From Erythrobacter rubeus (GTDB lineage: Bacteria; Pseudomonadota; Alphaproteobacteria; Sphingomonadales; Sphingomonadaceae), in contig NZ_JACXLC010000001.1 in assembly GCF_014705715.1 (NCBI RefSeq), positions 2,293,860 to 2,357,859 on the forward strand: DNA of 64,000 nt, read 5' to 3'. Made by a program: the position numbers and the translations under genes. Shown piece by piece: positions 52,901 through 61,253 of this stretch. The stretch's first letter is position 1. Every line of letters begins with the position of its first letter. The notes below the pieces were generated by a model. The model was not told the origin of the DNA and searched no databases. It saw only the letters and a list, made by a program, of their open reading frames with translations.

Positions 52901-53142
52901 GTGGGCGTGCCGCCGGCAATCGGCATGGTGTAGATGTCGCCCAGCAGCGCGAATGCGATTGTGTTTCCATCGGGCGCGACGTCCACATCCATCCATGTGC
53001 CTTCATCGGTCTCGATCGGAACCTGCTCGATCGTCGCGCCGCGCGGAGCAGCGATGTCCCAGCTGTCCTCGTCTTGGGCGAAAGCGACGCTCGGCATGCC
53101 AAGCATGGAGCCTGCAAGAAGGGCGGCGGTAAGATGGCGCAT
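49918..53142 (-). CDS. Exported beta-propeller (PD40)/amidohydrolase fusion
   Basis: A 1074-residue protein with a signal peptide ending near VAFAQD. About nine PD40/TolB-like repeats (SPDGSRIAFTSDRGG, SPDGRTIAFEKR and similar) build an N-terminal propeller to about residue 640. An amidohydrolase domain follows, with the metal-binding HxH in MPGLVDAHAHGPHGTGD, then His in IEHNVPGE and AHGQQAGIAAHWEMW. The C-terminal domain belongs to the imidazolonepropionase/prolidase-like class. Such two-domain exported enzymes occur in many proteobacteria, with unproven substrates; a role in peptide or cyclic amide breakdown is possible. Confidence 0.88.
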   Translation of the reverse strand: MRHLTAALLAGSMLGMPSVAFAQDEDSWDIAAPRGATIEQVPIETDEGTWMDVDVAPDGNTIAFALLGDIYTMPIAGGTPTRIAEGLAWEVHPRFSPDGSRIAFTSDRGGGDNIWVMNRDGSDKRQVTKEEFRLLNQPTWSPDGRFIAAKKHFTTQRSLGTGEIWMYHVSGGGGVQVVERASEALQKELGEPTFSPDGSAIYYTRNTTGGDTFIYAQDSNSGIFAIEKYDLATGEVTAAVDGFGGAVRPAPSPDGREIAFVRREKDQSQLWIKDIASGAERMIYGDLDLDVQETWAVTGVYPNMDWTPDSRSIVFWAGGKLNRVARDGSNFAEIPFVINDTRGIADAPHPVIEVAPDRFTTKMAKFGTLSPDGTRVVFEALGKLYTKSARGRDAPRPLIGGSGDAIEAFPAFSRDGSRLAFVRWTDEGLGEIVVANADGENARTVTSTPGHYANPVFSPDGRTIAFEKRSGGYLTAPEYSENTGIYVIPVGGGDARRVSGDGSNPQFTTDAGRIFMNVASEGKLALISTDLNGEAKRTHARGELANDFRIAPDGRTIAFRQNYEVFAMPVIPGGKPVDVSEKGGALPVTKVSEGGADYIGWSNGGDTLFWSVGPYLSTGRVSDFFRSAPKTGEDDSGEYASPATAIPMSITVAADKPSGTVAITGARILTMAAGLETQDAGVIENGVIVIEGDRIAAIGPVGEVGVPDGAIAIDASGKTIMPGLVDAHAHGPHGTGDLIPQQNWRLVQDLALGVTTIHDPSNSASHIFASAERQQAGKLLAPRIFSTGEIIYGAKAPSVYARIDTYDDALAHVRRIKAQGGISVKNYNQPRREQRQMVARAAAQENMLVVAEGGSLFGMDMNLVADGNSTIEHNVPGEVFYEDVLQFFGQSNSNYTPTLTVTYGGLAGDPYWRQATDVFDHPLMVHTSPKHLLASSARRTKAPDWAFVDDDAAREARKLAQRGVKVSIGAHGQQAGIAAHWEMWSFARGGMTAVEALKAGTIAPAQSLGMDRDIGSLEVGKLADLVVLSEDPSQDILNSDKIEQVMIGGRLYDALTMNEVATGDAARRAYWWED

Positions 53143-53199
53143 GAAGTCTCTCCCTGTGTTGGGCGGGAGACTAGCGGCGCGAAACGATATTGCTAGGCC

Positions 53200-54486
53200 C
53201 TACCCCATGGTCCCGCGCTTCGGCCCCAGATATCCGAACAGATAGGCCGCAACCTTGCGCATCTGGATTTCCTCACTGCCTTCGGTGATCCGGTAACGGC
53301 GGTGGTGGCGATAGATGTGTTCGAACGGCGTGTGCCGCGAATAGCCAATGCCGCCATGCACCTGCATCGCCCGGTCCGCCGCTTCGCAGCACAGCCGGTT
53401 CGCCCAGTAATTGCACATCGAGACCTTGTCCGAGATTGTCCGCTCGATCTCCTCATGCGGCATATTGTCCATTTCCCATGCGGTCTTGAAGATGAGCAGG
53501 CGCAGCATCTCGCATTGGGTGGCGAGCTCGACCAGCGGGAACTGGATCGCCTGGTTCTTCGCAAGCTCTTCGCCAAAGGGTTTGCGTGCGCGGGCATATT
53601 TGACGCTTTCATCAACGCAGAATTGCGCTGCGCCGCAACTGGACGCCGCCTGACGGATGCGGTTCTGGTGGACGAAGCTCTGCGCCAGCGCGAGCCCGCG
53701 TCCCTCGACGCCAAGGATCGCGCTTTCGGGCACCCACACGTCTTTCACCGAAAGACGCGGGTGATCGGTGGGCATGTTGAAGGTCCACATCCACTCTTCG
53801 ATTTCGATCCCGGGATTGGGATTGGGGACGAGGAAGCAGGTGATCCCGCTCGCGGCGCCGTCAGCGCCATCCGTCCGCGCGAACATCGCGCAGTGGGTCG
53901 CGGTGTGCATCCCGGTGATCCACATCTTCTCCCCGTTGATGAGCCACCCGTCCTGCCCCTCGCGGCTTTCGCGAACGGCGCGCGTTTCCATATGCGTGGC
54001 GTCGGAGCCGTGATGCGGTTCGGTGAGACCAAAGGCGACCCGCCGGGCGCGCTCGAAGCCGCCGAGAATGAATTCCTGCTTCTGGTCCTCCGTCCCCCAC
54101 TGATCGAACATCGCGACGAATGGGAAATTACCGACGATGGAGTGCTCGTTCTGGAGGTCGTTGTGGAGGCCGAGCCCTTTCCGGGCGAAGTGGTCGCGGA
54201 TCACCGCCATCCAGAGGTTCGAGCCATCCTTGCCGCCGTATCTTTTGGGCGCTGAGAAGCGCCAGTGGCCCGCTTTATCGGCGCGGCGGGTGGCTTCCTT
54301 GAGCAATTCCTCCCATTCCTCGCGCGGCAGGCCCCCGCGGTCCCAATCGGTGCGCGCGTGCTCGCGGCGATGATCGAAGAAGCGGATATTGTCGTCCTGT
54401 TGTTCCAGCGGTTTGATCTCGGCCTCGATGAAAGCGTCGAGTTCGCCGAGATAATCGGCCAAATCTTTGGGAATTGCGAAGTCCAT
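53200..54486 (-). CDS. Acyl-CoA dehydrogenase, ACAD10/11-like
   Basis: A 428-residue FAD enzyme. Signature blocks: FGLTEPHHGSDATHMETRA, KMWITGMHTATHCAMFAR, QAASSCGAAQFCVDESVKYA and the C-terminal QVHGGIGYSRHTPFEHIYR with RITEGSEEIQMRKVAAY (catalytic-type Glu). The fold and lengths agree with the FadE/ACAD10-11/LvaC type. The ATG at 54484-54486 shares a base with the kinase stop codon (TGATG) and has GGGAGAG upstream, so it is preferred to a longer start. Translational coupling to a kinase points to handling of hydroxyacyl-CoA, as inferred for the neighbouring gene. Confidence 0.9.
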   Translation of the reverse strand: MDFAIPKDLADYLGELDAFIEAEIKPLEQQDDNIRFFDHRREHARTDWDRGGLPREEWEELLKEATRRADKAGHWRFSAPKRYGGKDGSNLWMAVIRDHFARKGLGLHNDLQNEHSIVGNFPFVAMFDQWGTEDQKQEFILGGFERARRVAFGLTEPHHGSDATHMETRAVRESREGQDGWLINGEKMWITGMHTATHCAMFARTDGADGAASGITCFLVPNPNPGIEIEEWMWTFNMPTDHPRLSVKDVWVPESAILGVEGRGLALAQSFVHQNRIRQAASSCGAAQFCVDESVKYARARKPFGEELAKNQAIQFPLVELATQCEMLRLLIFKTAWEMDNMPHEEIERTISDKVSMCNYWANRLCCEAADRAMQVHGGIGYSRHTPFEHIYRHHRRYRITEGSEEIQMRKVAAYLFGYLGPKRGTMG

Positions 54487-55829
54487 CAGTTCTCTCCCAC
54501 CCATTTCGCCCAAGAAGCTTCGAGCGCGGGGTATTTCGGTACGTCAGCTGTCAGTTTTTCCAGCGCAGCTTCTTTCAATTCGACCAACAGGCGCGGGCTC
54601 GCGAGCGTTTCGTCCCCGTCAAGAATGGCCTGCGCGAGGTCCGGTTCTGCGACCCGCGGGACGATAGCATCGTCGCGCGCAATCATGCCCAGCGCATTGC
54701 GCGCTACCGCGAGTTGGAAGCGGTCGTGACCGGTCATCTGCGGTTTGATGGTTTCGAGCCATTCGGACACGGCAATTGCGATCTCTCCGCTCGTCGCCTC
54801 GCCATCATGCGGAGATGGTTCGATCATCGGTTCGGCTGGGACGGCTCGCTCCTCCTCCGGCGCATCCTCCTGCAAGAGCATCAGCAGGTCGAGTTCCTGC
54901 TCGCTGGTCCGGCGCGAAATTACGACGCGCTCCAGCATCCGGTCCTCGCCGCTGCGCCAATATTGCGCCATCTTCAGACAGCCCAGCGCCCACCACACGG
55001 TGCGGTGGATCAGCCAGTAGCGGAAGCGCTCGCGGTCCACTTTCACGCCCGCTTCGGCCTCATAGGCGGCGAAGTAGTCCTCGAGGCTCCCCAGTCCCAG
55101 CGCGGGCCGGTCGTATCGGGCGAAGCGCCATACCGCCATGCAGCCGAATGCGAGATCCTCGTGCCGATCGCCGAAATGCGCCAGTTCCCAATCGAGCACG
55201 CCGGTCAGCTTGCCTGGCTTCGCCAGAAGATTGCCCATCCGGTAATCGCCGTGGACCAACACCGGCTCGACCGGGTCGGGGCAATTGTCCTCCATCCATT
55301 TTAGGCCCAGCGCAATGATCGGGCGGTCGCCGCCAGCCTCCTCGAACTGCTGGCGCAGGTCGGCAATCGCCTCACGGTAATCCATCATTGGCACGGCCTC
55401 GGGAACGTCACCCGGCACAAGCGAATGGATGCGGGCCAGGTCGCGCGCGGCCTGCTTCAGCAGCGCGTCCGCCTCGCCAAACTGCAATATTTCCTTGGGG
55501 TTCGGCGTGCCGGGAAGCGCGCGCATGACGAAGCCCGATCCGATCCCGTCACCTGGCTCCAGTTCGGCAATCACTTCGGGCGCGGTCACTCCCGCGGCCC
55601 GCGCCGCGCGGATCACTGCCGCCTCGACATCGTGGCCATAAGGGCGGTCAGCCATGAATTCGAGGCTGGGTGCCCGGCGCAGGACGAAGGCGTCCCCGTC
55701 GCAGCCGAAGCGCCAGCTTTCCATCGTCGCTCCGCCCGTCAGCCGTTCCAGAGCGCTCGGCGAGCCGAAACCGACGCGCGCCATTGCCCGCGTCAATCCC
55801 GGCATCAGATCGTCGGCACCCGCCGTCAT
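54486..55829 (-). CDS. Aminoglycoside-phosphotransferase-like kinase fused to DUF6285-like domain
   Basis: A 447-residue protein. Residues 10-310 form an APH/choline-kinase fold with HGDYRMGN (193-200) and DWELAHFGD (from 213), the phosphotransfer and metal motifs. Residues 345-440 match my recollection of DUF6285 (EIAIAVSEWLETIKPQMTGH, DRFQLAVARNALGMIARD). In the levulinate pathway LvaA, a kinase of this type, phosphorylates 4-hydroxyacyl-CoA and needs a small partner, LvaB; the fused tail may be that partner. The downstream acyl-CoA dehydrogenase completes the likeness to ACAD10/11. The ATG at 55829 has a strong GGGGAAGAG upstream. Confidence 0.82.
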   Translation of the reverse strand: MTAGADDLMPGLTRAMARVGFGSPSALERLTGGATMESWRFGCDGDAFVLRRAPSLEFMADRPYGHDVEAAVIRAARAAGVTAPEVIAELEPGDGIGSGFVMRALPGTPNPKEILQFGEADALLKQAARDLARIHSLVPGDVPEAVPMMDYREAIADLRQQFEEAGGDRPIIALGLKWMEDNCPDPVEPVLVHGDYRMGNLLAKPGKLTGVLDWELAHFGDRHEDLAFGCMAVWRFARYDRPALGLGSLEDYFAAYEAEAGVKVDRERFRYWLIHRTVWWALGCLKMAQYWRSGEDRMLERVVISRRTSEQELDLLMLLQEDAPEEERAVPAEPMIEPSPHDGEATSGEIAIAVSEWLETIKPQMTGHDRFQLAVARNALGMIARDDAIVPRVAEPDLAQAILDGDETLASPRLLVELKEAALEKLTADVPKYPALEASWAKWVGEN

Positions 55830-55924
55830 CTCTTCCCCTCGCGTCAATTCGCTGCAATGAGTGCACCGCCGCGAGTGCCGCTGCAAGCCTCGCAAATGCC
55901 AGTTTCACAATCGGAAATGCATTC

Positions 55925-57268
55925 ATGAAAAAACGCCATATCGCCCTCGCCGCCCTTGCCGTGATCGGCATCGGCGCGGGCACAGCCGCCTACGTAGCCG
56001 CGCCGACCATCCACGAAGGCGCGCCGGGGGAGATGCCGGAGCTTGGCCGATACGGCGAATTTGCGGTGGGCACGCAAGAGGTAGAGTTCGCGCTTCCAGA
56101 CCGGGTGACGTTCACCAAGGCGGGAATGGTGACGGGCAGCACCGAGCCGGAAGAGCGGAGCCTCAAAGTGCGCCTCTATTACCCGGCGGAGGTAGCCGGC
56201 AGCGAAGAGCAAGTGCGCTACAGCCACACCTTCGACCCGCCCAATATGGAGCCGGTGACGCTCGATTATTCCGGGCGCGCTTTTGTGCGCGCACCGGCCA
56301 AGGGCGAGGCAGGCAGCCTGCCATTGGTGGTGATGAGCCACGGCTTCAACGGGTGGAGCACTCAGTTCAGCAATCTCGCCGAGCACATTGCCTCGCGCGG
56401 ATATGTCGTCGCATCGATCGACCATGCCGACCGCAAGCTCGAAGGCGTGACCGATTTCGTCCATTCGTTTTCGACCGTGCTGGCGAGCCGTTCGCTCGAT
56501 CAGCGACAGGTTATCGCGCAAATCCTGGCGAAAACGGACAGCGAAGCTGCAGGTCCCTATACGCTCATCGACAGCGATCGGATTGCCCTGATCGGATATT
56601 CGATGGGCGGCTATGGCGCCATCGCGACGGCAGGCGGGGACTACGATTACGACAGCGGCACCTTTTCGACAGTACCCGGCGATGCTTTGACCCCGGTGCG
56701 CGCGGCGGCAAAAGAAGATGCGCAGATCGATGCGCTGGTGGCCTTTGCCCCGTGGGGCGGCGGCCCAGACAACCGCGTTTGGAGTGAAGAGACATTGTCC
56801 GCCGTCAAAGCACCGACGCTGATCGTCGCCGGCAATCAGGACGATGTTTCCGATTACGAGAACGGCATTCGCTGGATTTTCGAGTCCATGACCGGTGCGG
56901 ACCGGCACATGCTCGTGTTTCGCGAGGCACGCCACAACATCGTCGGCAACGCTTTCGAACAGTCACAGGACGTCCCGTTCCAGGCGATCGAATTCGTCAA
57001 CGAACCGGTGTGGCGGCAGGACCGGATCAACGGGATCAACCAGCATTTCGTCGCGGCTTTCCTCGATCTTCATCTGAAAAGGGACGGGGGCAAGGCCGCC
57101 TACCTCGATGTGCCGACCGAGAATTCGAATGATAGCCAGTGGGAGACCGCCTTCGGCGAACAGCTCAACGGGAAGCTTGCGGGCGATGACGAGGCGCAGC
57201 ATTGGCGCGGTTTTCAGCGTCGCTGGGCTTTAGGGCTCGAGATGTACAGCAAACCTGCTGGCGAATAG
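55925..57268 (+). CDS. Exported alpha/beta hydrolase, PAF-acetylhydrolase/dienelactone-hydrolase-like
   Basis: A 447-residue protein with a hydrophobic signal or anchor (MKKRHIALAALAVIGIGAGT). The hydrolase core has VVMSHGFNGWSTQFSNLAEHIASRG (oxyanion), the nucleophile elbow ALIGYSMGGYGA (Ser), a late Asp in VAGNQDDVSDYENG and a His in FREARHNIVGN. The region is annotated in relatives as chlorophyllase-like, dienelactone hydrolase or PAF acetylhydrolase. The ATG at 55925 is chosen because the upstream frame is antisense to the kinase gene. It is followed by a convergent terminator. Confidence 0.82.
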   Translation: MKKRHIALAALAVIGIGAGTAAYVAAPTIHEGAPGEMPELGRYGEFAVGTQEVEFALPDRVTFTKAGMVTGSTEPEERSLKVRLYYPAEVAGSEEQVRYSHTFDPPNMEPVTLDYSGRAFVRAPAKGEAGSLPLVVMSHGFNGWSTQFSNLAEHIASRGYVVASIDHADRKLEGVTDFVHSFSTVLASRSLDQRQVIAQILAKTDSEAAGPYTLIDSDRIALIGYSMGGYGAIATAGGDYDYDSGTFSTVPGDALTPVRAAAKEDAQIDALVAFAPWGGGPDNRVWSEETLSAVKAPTLIVAGNQDDVSDYENGIRWIFESMTGADRHMLVFREARHNIVGNAFEQSQDVPFQAIEFVNEPVWRQDRINGINQHFVAAFLDLHLKRDGGKAAYLDVPTENSNDSQWETAFGEQLNGKLAGDDEAQHWRGFQRRWALGLEMYSKPAGE

Positions 57269-57297
57269 GCGCTGCGGCCTACCCGCCTGAAAGCAAA

Positions 57298-57324
57298 CGG
57301 CCGCTCGGGTCTCCCTAGCGGCCG
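57298..57324. terminator. Bidirectional terminator between hydrolase and aldehyde dehydrogenase genes
   Basis: CGGCCGCT (57298-57305) pairs with AGCGGCCG (57317-57324) over an 11-base loop. An A-rich stretch lies before and CTTGTTTTA after, so it can serve the plus-strand hydrolase (stop 57268) and, more weakly, the minus-strand aldehyde dehydrogenase (stop 57351). Confidence 0.8.
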
Positions 57325-57350
57325 CTTGTTTTACCGATGCATTGCGGGTC

Positions 57351-58778
57351 TCAGGCGACCTCTGCCGCCTTGTTGACCATGATGACCTGCGGGTAGGTGA
57401 ATTCCAGCAGGCCTTCCTTGCCATATTCCGCGCCAAAGCCCGACTGTTTGTGGCCGGCAAACGGCGTGTGCGCTGTCAGTTTGAGGAACTGGTTGACCCA
57501 AACCGTGCCGGTTTCCAGCTGCTCGGCGATCTCGACGCCCTTGTCCTGATCCGCGGTCCATACCGCCCCAGCCAGCCCGTATTCGGAATTGTTGGCACGC
57601 TCGATCGCTTCTTCTTCGGTCGAGAATTTCATCAGCGGCATGACCGGGCCGAACTGCTCCTCGGCGACGATCCGCGCGTCTTCGGGCGGGTTGTCGAGGA
57701 TCGTCAGCGGCACGAAATAGCCCGTGCCCGACGGGTCGACATCACCGCCGAGCAGGAATTTGTAGCCACTGTCCTTCGCATCCTCGATCAGCTCGATCAC
57801 GCGATCATATTGCTTCTTGTTCTGGATCGGACCGACGCCGGTGCCCTGCTGTGCGCCGTCGCCGACTTTCACGTTCTTGGCGTATTCGGCAATCGCCTGG
57901 CTCAGCTCGTCATAGATATCCTCGTGGATATAGATGCGCTTGGCCGCGATGCAGATTTGCCCGGCATTGGTAAAGCTCGACCAGAACAGCTGCTCGGCCA
58001 CTTTCTTGGGGTCGGCATCGGGCATCACGATCGAGGCGTCGTTGCCGCCGAGCTCCAGCGTGATGCGTTTCAGGTCGGCGCTGGCGCCTTCCATGATCTT
58101 CTTGCCGGTCGCGGTCGAGCCGGTGAAGGTGATCTTGTCGATATCAGGGTGCTCGGTGATGAGCGGCCCGAGCGAATCTTCACCAGTGATGATGTTGACC
58201 ACTCCCGGAGGCGCAACGTCCTTGATCAGCTCGGCAAGGCGCAGAGTGGTGATCGGCGTGAAGGGCGATGGCTTGAGGATGATGGTGCAGCCCGACAGCA
58301 TTGCCGGAACGATCTTCTGCACCGCCATCGACACCGGGAAGTTCCACGGCACGATGCCGCCGACCACGCCCACCGGCACGCGGCGTGTGCGGACCGAGCC
58401 TTTTTCGTTGTCTTCGTTGATCTCGTCATCGAGATCGAGCTCGGCCTGGTTCATGACCATGTAGGCAGCGCCGCCGATCTCGCCTTGAGCCTGTGCGTGC
58501 GGTTTTCCCTGCTCGCTAGTGAGCAAGCGGAACAGCTCGTCGGAATTGTCGCTGATCGCCTTGCCGATCGCGCGGATCGCGTTGCGACGTTCCTCGATCG
58601 GTGTTTTCTTCCAGGTCTTGAACGCAGCGCGCGCCGCGGCAACAGCCTTGTCGAGTTCTGCCGCACCGCAGGCCGGGACCTGTGCGATCACTTCTTCGGT
58701 CGCGGGATTGACGACATCCAGCCATTCGCCGGTGTCCACCATCTCGCCATTGATCAGGTTCTTGTACTGGGTGACCAT
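57351..58778 (-). CDS. NAD(P)-dependent aldehyde dehydrogenase
   Basis: A 475-residue ALDH superfamily enzyme. The general base Glu is in RITLELGGNDASIV, the catalytic Cys in FTNAGQICIAAKRIYI, and cofactor binding in FTGSTATGKKIMEG and IVPWNFPVSMAVQK. It oxidises aldehydes to acids in the cytoplasm; the exact substrate is not visible. Sequence style is like succinate-semialdehyde/betaine-type ALDHs. It is divergent from a GST gene across a 194-base gap. Confidence 0.95.
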   Translation of the reverse strand: MVTQYKNLINGEMVDTGEWLDVVNPATEEVIAQVPACGAAELDKAVAAARAAFKTWKKTPIEERRNAIRAIGKAISDNSDELFRLLTSEQGKPHAQAQGEIGGAAYMVMNQAELDLDDEINEDNEKGSVRTRRVPVGVVGGIVPWNFPVSMAVQKIVPAMLSGCTIILKPSPFTPITTLRLAELIKDVAPPGVVNIITGEDSLGPLITEHPDIDKITFTGSTATGKKIMEGASADLKRITLELGGNDASIVMPDADPKKVAEQLFWSSFTNAGQICIAAKRIYIHEDIYDELSQAIAEYAKNVKVGDGAQQGTGVGPIQNKKQYDRVIELIEDAKDSGYKFLLGGDVDPSGTGYFVPLTILDNPPEDARIVAEEQFGPVMPLMKFSTEEEAIERANNSEYGLAGAVWTADQDKGVEIAEQLETGTVWVNQFLKLTAHTPFAGHKQSGFGAEYGKEGLLEFTYPQVIMVNKAAEVA

Positions 58779-58972
58779 GTCTAAATCCTCTCCGTGAATT
58801 TCGTATCTGCGATTGTTCCCTTGCCATGAAAGGTGGCCATTCGCGGGAAGAAATCAATCGTGAATTGCAAAGCGATCTTACCGGCTGCGGTGAGCGGGTT
58901 CGCCTATCAGTTGCGCCATACCAGTTGCCTTGCGCAAGCTGAAGATTATGCAGGGCGCCACAGGAGAGAACC

Positions 58973-59677
58973 ATGGCCGATTCACAAGCAGACCTCGTAT
59001 TCTATGGCAGCCCGGTATCGCCGTTCGTGCGGAAGGTTTCCGCCGTGTGTGTCGAGAAAGACGTCGCTTTCGATGTCGAGCCGGTGGACGTGTTCAATCC
59101 CCCGCAGTGGTTTCGCGACATATCGCCGATGAAGCGCATCCCCGTGATGCGCGACCGCTCTATCGCCAAGGAGGGCGCTGAGGGTACGATCCCGGACAGT
59201 TCGGCGATCTGCGCCTATATCGAGAAGAAGCACCCTTCCCCGTCGCTCTATCCCGAGGACGCCCATGCATATGGGCGTGCGCTGTTCATAGAAGAGTTCG
59301 CCGATACCAACCTTGCCGCATCGGGCGGGCTCGGTATCTTTCGTCCGATCTTCTTCTCCGTGTCGCAGGGCAAGGAGCCGGACCTTGCGAAAGCCCGTCA
59401 GACCTGGGCGGAGCAATTGCCGCCGATCTTTGCGTATTTGAACGAAGCACTGGGCGATGACGAGTATTTCGCGGGCGGAGCGCTCTCCATAGCCGATATC
59501 ACCGTCGCCTGTGTCTTCATGCAGATTTCGCTGGTCGCGGAAACACCGCTTGACGATTATCCCGCTCTCGCCGCGCATCTGGAGCGGATGCAGGCGCGCC
59601 CATCGATTGCGGGGCCCTTTGCCAAAGCCTACAGCTTTATCCGCAGGGCCTTGCCGGAGCGCTTCGACCTGACCTAA
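58973..59677 (+). CDS. Glutathione S-transferase family protein
   Basis: A 234-residue protein. LVFYGSPVSPFVRKVSAVCVEK gives the thioredoxin-like N-terminal domain with Ser in the active-site loop; KRIPVMRD and PDSSAICAYIEKKHP form the glutathione-binding region. The C-terminal helical domain includes ALSIADITVACVFMQISLVAETP. GGAGAG lies before the ATG. Substrate unknown; upstream is a divergent aldehyde dehydrogenase, downstream is mtnP after 40 bases. Confidence 0.9.
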   Translation: MADSQADLVFYGSPVSPFVRKVSAVCVEKDVAFDVEPVDVFNPPQWFRDISPMKRIPVMRDRSIAKEGAEGTIPDSSAICAYIEKKHPSPSLYPEDAHAYGRALFIEEFADTNLAASGGLGIFRPIFFSVSQGKEPDLAKARQTWAEQLPPIFAYLNEALGDDEYFAGGALSIADITVACVFMQISLVAETPLDDYPALAAHLERMQARPSIAGPFAKAYSFIRRALPERFDLT

Positions 59678-59717
59678 GGCCGACCGACTGCAAGTATCTG
59701 ACGAGGCGCGCACACAC

Positions 59718-60605
59718 ATGGCGAGCGAATGGTGTATCGGGATCATCGGTGGGTCTGGCCTGTACGATATCGATGGGCTCGAAGACGAACAGTGGATCGC
59801 GATCGAAACCCCGTGGGGCGACCCGTCAGACGAAGTGCTGTGCGGCCGTATCGGCGATGTCAAAGTCCGCTTCCTGCCGCGCCATGGCCGAGGCCATCCG
59901 ATCAGCCCGACCGAGCTAAATGCGCGCGCCAATATCGACGCGCTGAAACGCGCAGGCTGCACCGATATCCTCGCCATTTCCGCCGTGGGTAGCTTGCGCG
60001 AAGAGATCGAGCCGGGGCGGTTCGCAGTCGTCGAACAATTCATCGACCGGACCGTTCAGCGCGACAGCACGTTCTTCACCAGCGGCCTTGTCACCCACGT
60101 ATCGATGGCCGATCCCGTCTGTCCGCGCCTATCCGAAATGGCCGCCAAGGCGATCTCGGCCTGCAAAGGCAAGGTCGCCGTGGGCGCGACCTATCTCGCG
60201 ATGGAAGGCCCGCAATTCTCCACCCGCGCCGAAAGCCGCCTCTACCGCCAATGGGGCGCGGACGTCATCGGCATGACCGCCATGCCCGAGGCGAAGCTCG
60301 CCCGCGAAGCCGAGCTGCCCTATGCGCTCATCGGCATGGCGACCGATTACGATTGCTGGCGCGTCGATGAAAACGGCGATGCAACGGAGGTCGATGTTCC
60401 GCAGGTCATCGCGCAGATGGGGGCAAACGGAGAGCTTGCCCGCGATATGGTCGCAAAGTTCATCGAAAGCCTGCCCAAAAAGCGCAAGCCCTCACCGATC
60501 GACACGGTGCTGGACGATGCCGTTATCACCGCGCCCGATGAGCACGACCCGGCATTGCTGGCGAAGCTGGATGCGGTCGCGGGACGCCTGCTGGACCAGG
60601 ATTGA
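59718..60605 (+). CDS. mtnP: S-methyl-5'-thioadenosine phosphorylase
   Basis: A 295-residue phosphorylase that splits methylthioadenosine, a by-product of polyamine synthesis, into adenine and methylthioribose-1-phosphate. GIIGGSGLYDIDGL opens the protein; RHGRGHPISPTELNARANID is the phosphate/base region; MEGPQFSTRAESRLYRQWG and MATDYDCW (the Asp pair specific to MTA/adenosine-type enzymes) support MTAP over purine nucleoside phosphorylase. No other methionine-salvage gene adjoins. It may be co-transcribed with the GST gene. Confidence 0.93.
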   Translation: MASEWCIGIIGGSGLYDIDGLEDEQWIAIETPWGDPSDEVLCGRIGDVKVRFLPRHGRGHPISPTELNARANIDALKRAGCTDILAISAVGSLREEIEPGRFAVVEQFIDRTVQRDSTFFTSGLVTHVSMADPVCPRLSEMAAKAISACKGKVAVGATYLAMEGPQFSTRAESRLYRQWGADVIGMTAMPEAKLAREAELPYALIGMATDYDCWRVDENGDATEVDVPQVIAQMGANGELARDMVAKFIESLPKKRKPSPIDTVLDDAVITAPDEHDPALLAKLDAVAGRLLDQD

Positions 60606-60607
60606 GT

Positions 60608-61240
60608 TTACGCTAGGCTGGCGAAGTGCGCCTGCGCTTCGGCAAGGCTTACGACATCGCCGTATTTCGCGTTCATGTCGAACAGGTTGGCGCGGTGGAC
60701 GTTTTCGTGCCGGTCTCCCACGGCCTCTTCGACCACGATCGGAATGAAGCCGTGCTGGCAGGCATCGACACAGGTTGCGCGCACACAGCCGCTCGTCGAT
60801 AGGCCCGCTATCACCAGACTGTCGTGACCATTCGCCGTCAGCGTCGAGGCGAGCGAAGTCCCGAAAAACGCGCTCGCATATTGCTTGGTGATGACAAGCT
60901 CGTCCTCACCCGGCTCCAATCCATCGGGCCATGCGCCAAGGGGATTGCCGCGCGCAAAGCTGGATAGCGCGCCAATCTTTTTAGCAAACACCCCGCCATC
61001 GCGCATCGAGGGATGAAATTCGACATTGGTGTAGATCACCGGAACACCGGCGTCCCTCGCTGCATCGCGCAGCGCGATCCCGGCTGTGAGCGCGGTATCT
61101 ACATCCGCGAACAACGGGCTGCCGGGCGCGAAATACGCCTCGACAAAATCGATCAGGATCAACGCCGGGCGCTGCCCGAACCCTATCCTTCCTTCGAAGA
61201 CGCCGGCGTAATTGCTCTCTACGTCTTCGCTATTTTCCAC
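60608..61240 (-). CDS. Isochorismatase-family cysteine hydrolase
   Basis: A 210-residue cysteine hydrolase with a triad: Asp in LILIDFVEAYF, Lys in ELVITKQYASAFF and Cys in IAGLSTSGCVRATCVDA. The wording resembles N-carbamoylsarcosine amidase/maleamate-type amidases more than true isochorismatase. The GTG at 61238-61240 has AAGGAG eight bases upstream that overlaps the end of the TonB receptor gene, so it is preferred to a start 36 bases earlier. The receptor stop at 61254 is 13 bases upstream, so both are one operon. Function likely amide or carbamoyl hydrolysis; substrate unknown. Confidence 0.85.
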   Translation of the reverse strand: MENSEDVESNYAGVFEGRIGFGQRPALILIDFVEAYFAPGSPLFADVDTALTAGIALRDAARDAGVPVIYTNVEFHPSMRDGGVFAKKIGALSSFARGNPLGAWPDGLEPGEDELVITKQYASAFFGTSLASTLTANGHDSLVIAGLSTSGCVRATCVDACQHGFIPIVVEEAVGDRHENVHRANLFDMNAKYGDVVSLAEAQAHFASLA

Positions 61241-61253
61241 CCGAACGGCTCCT

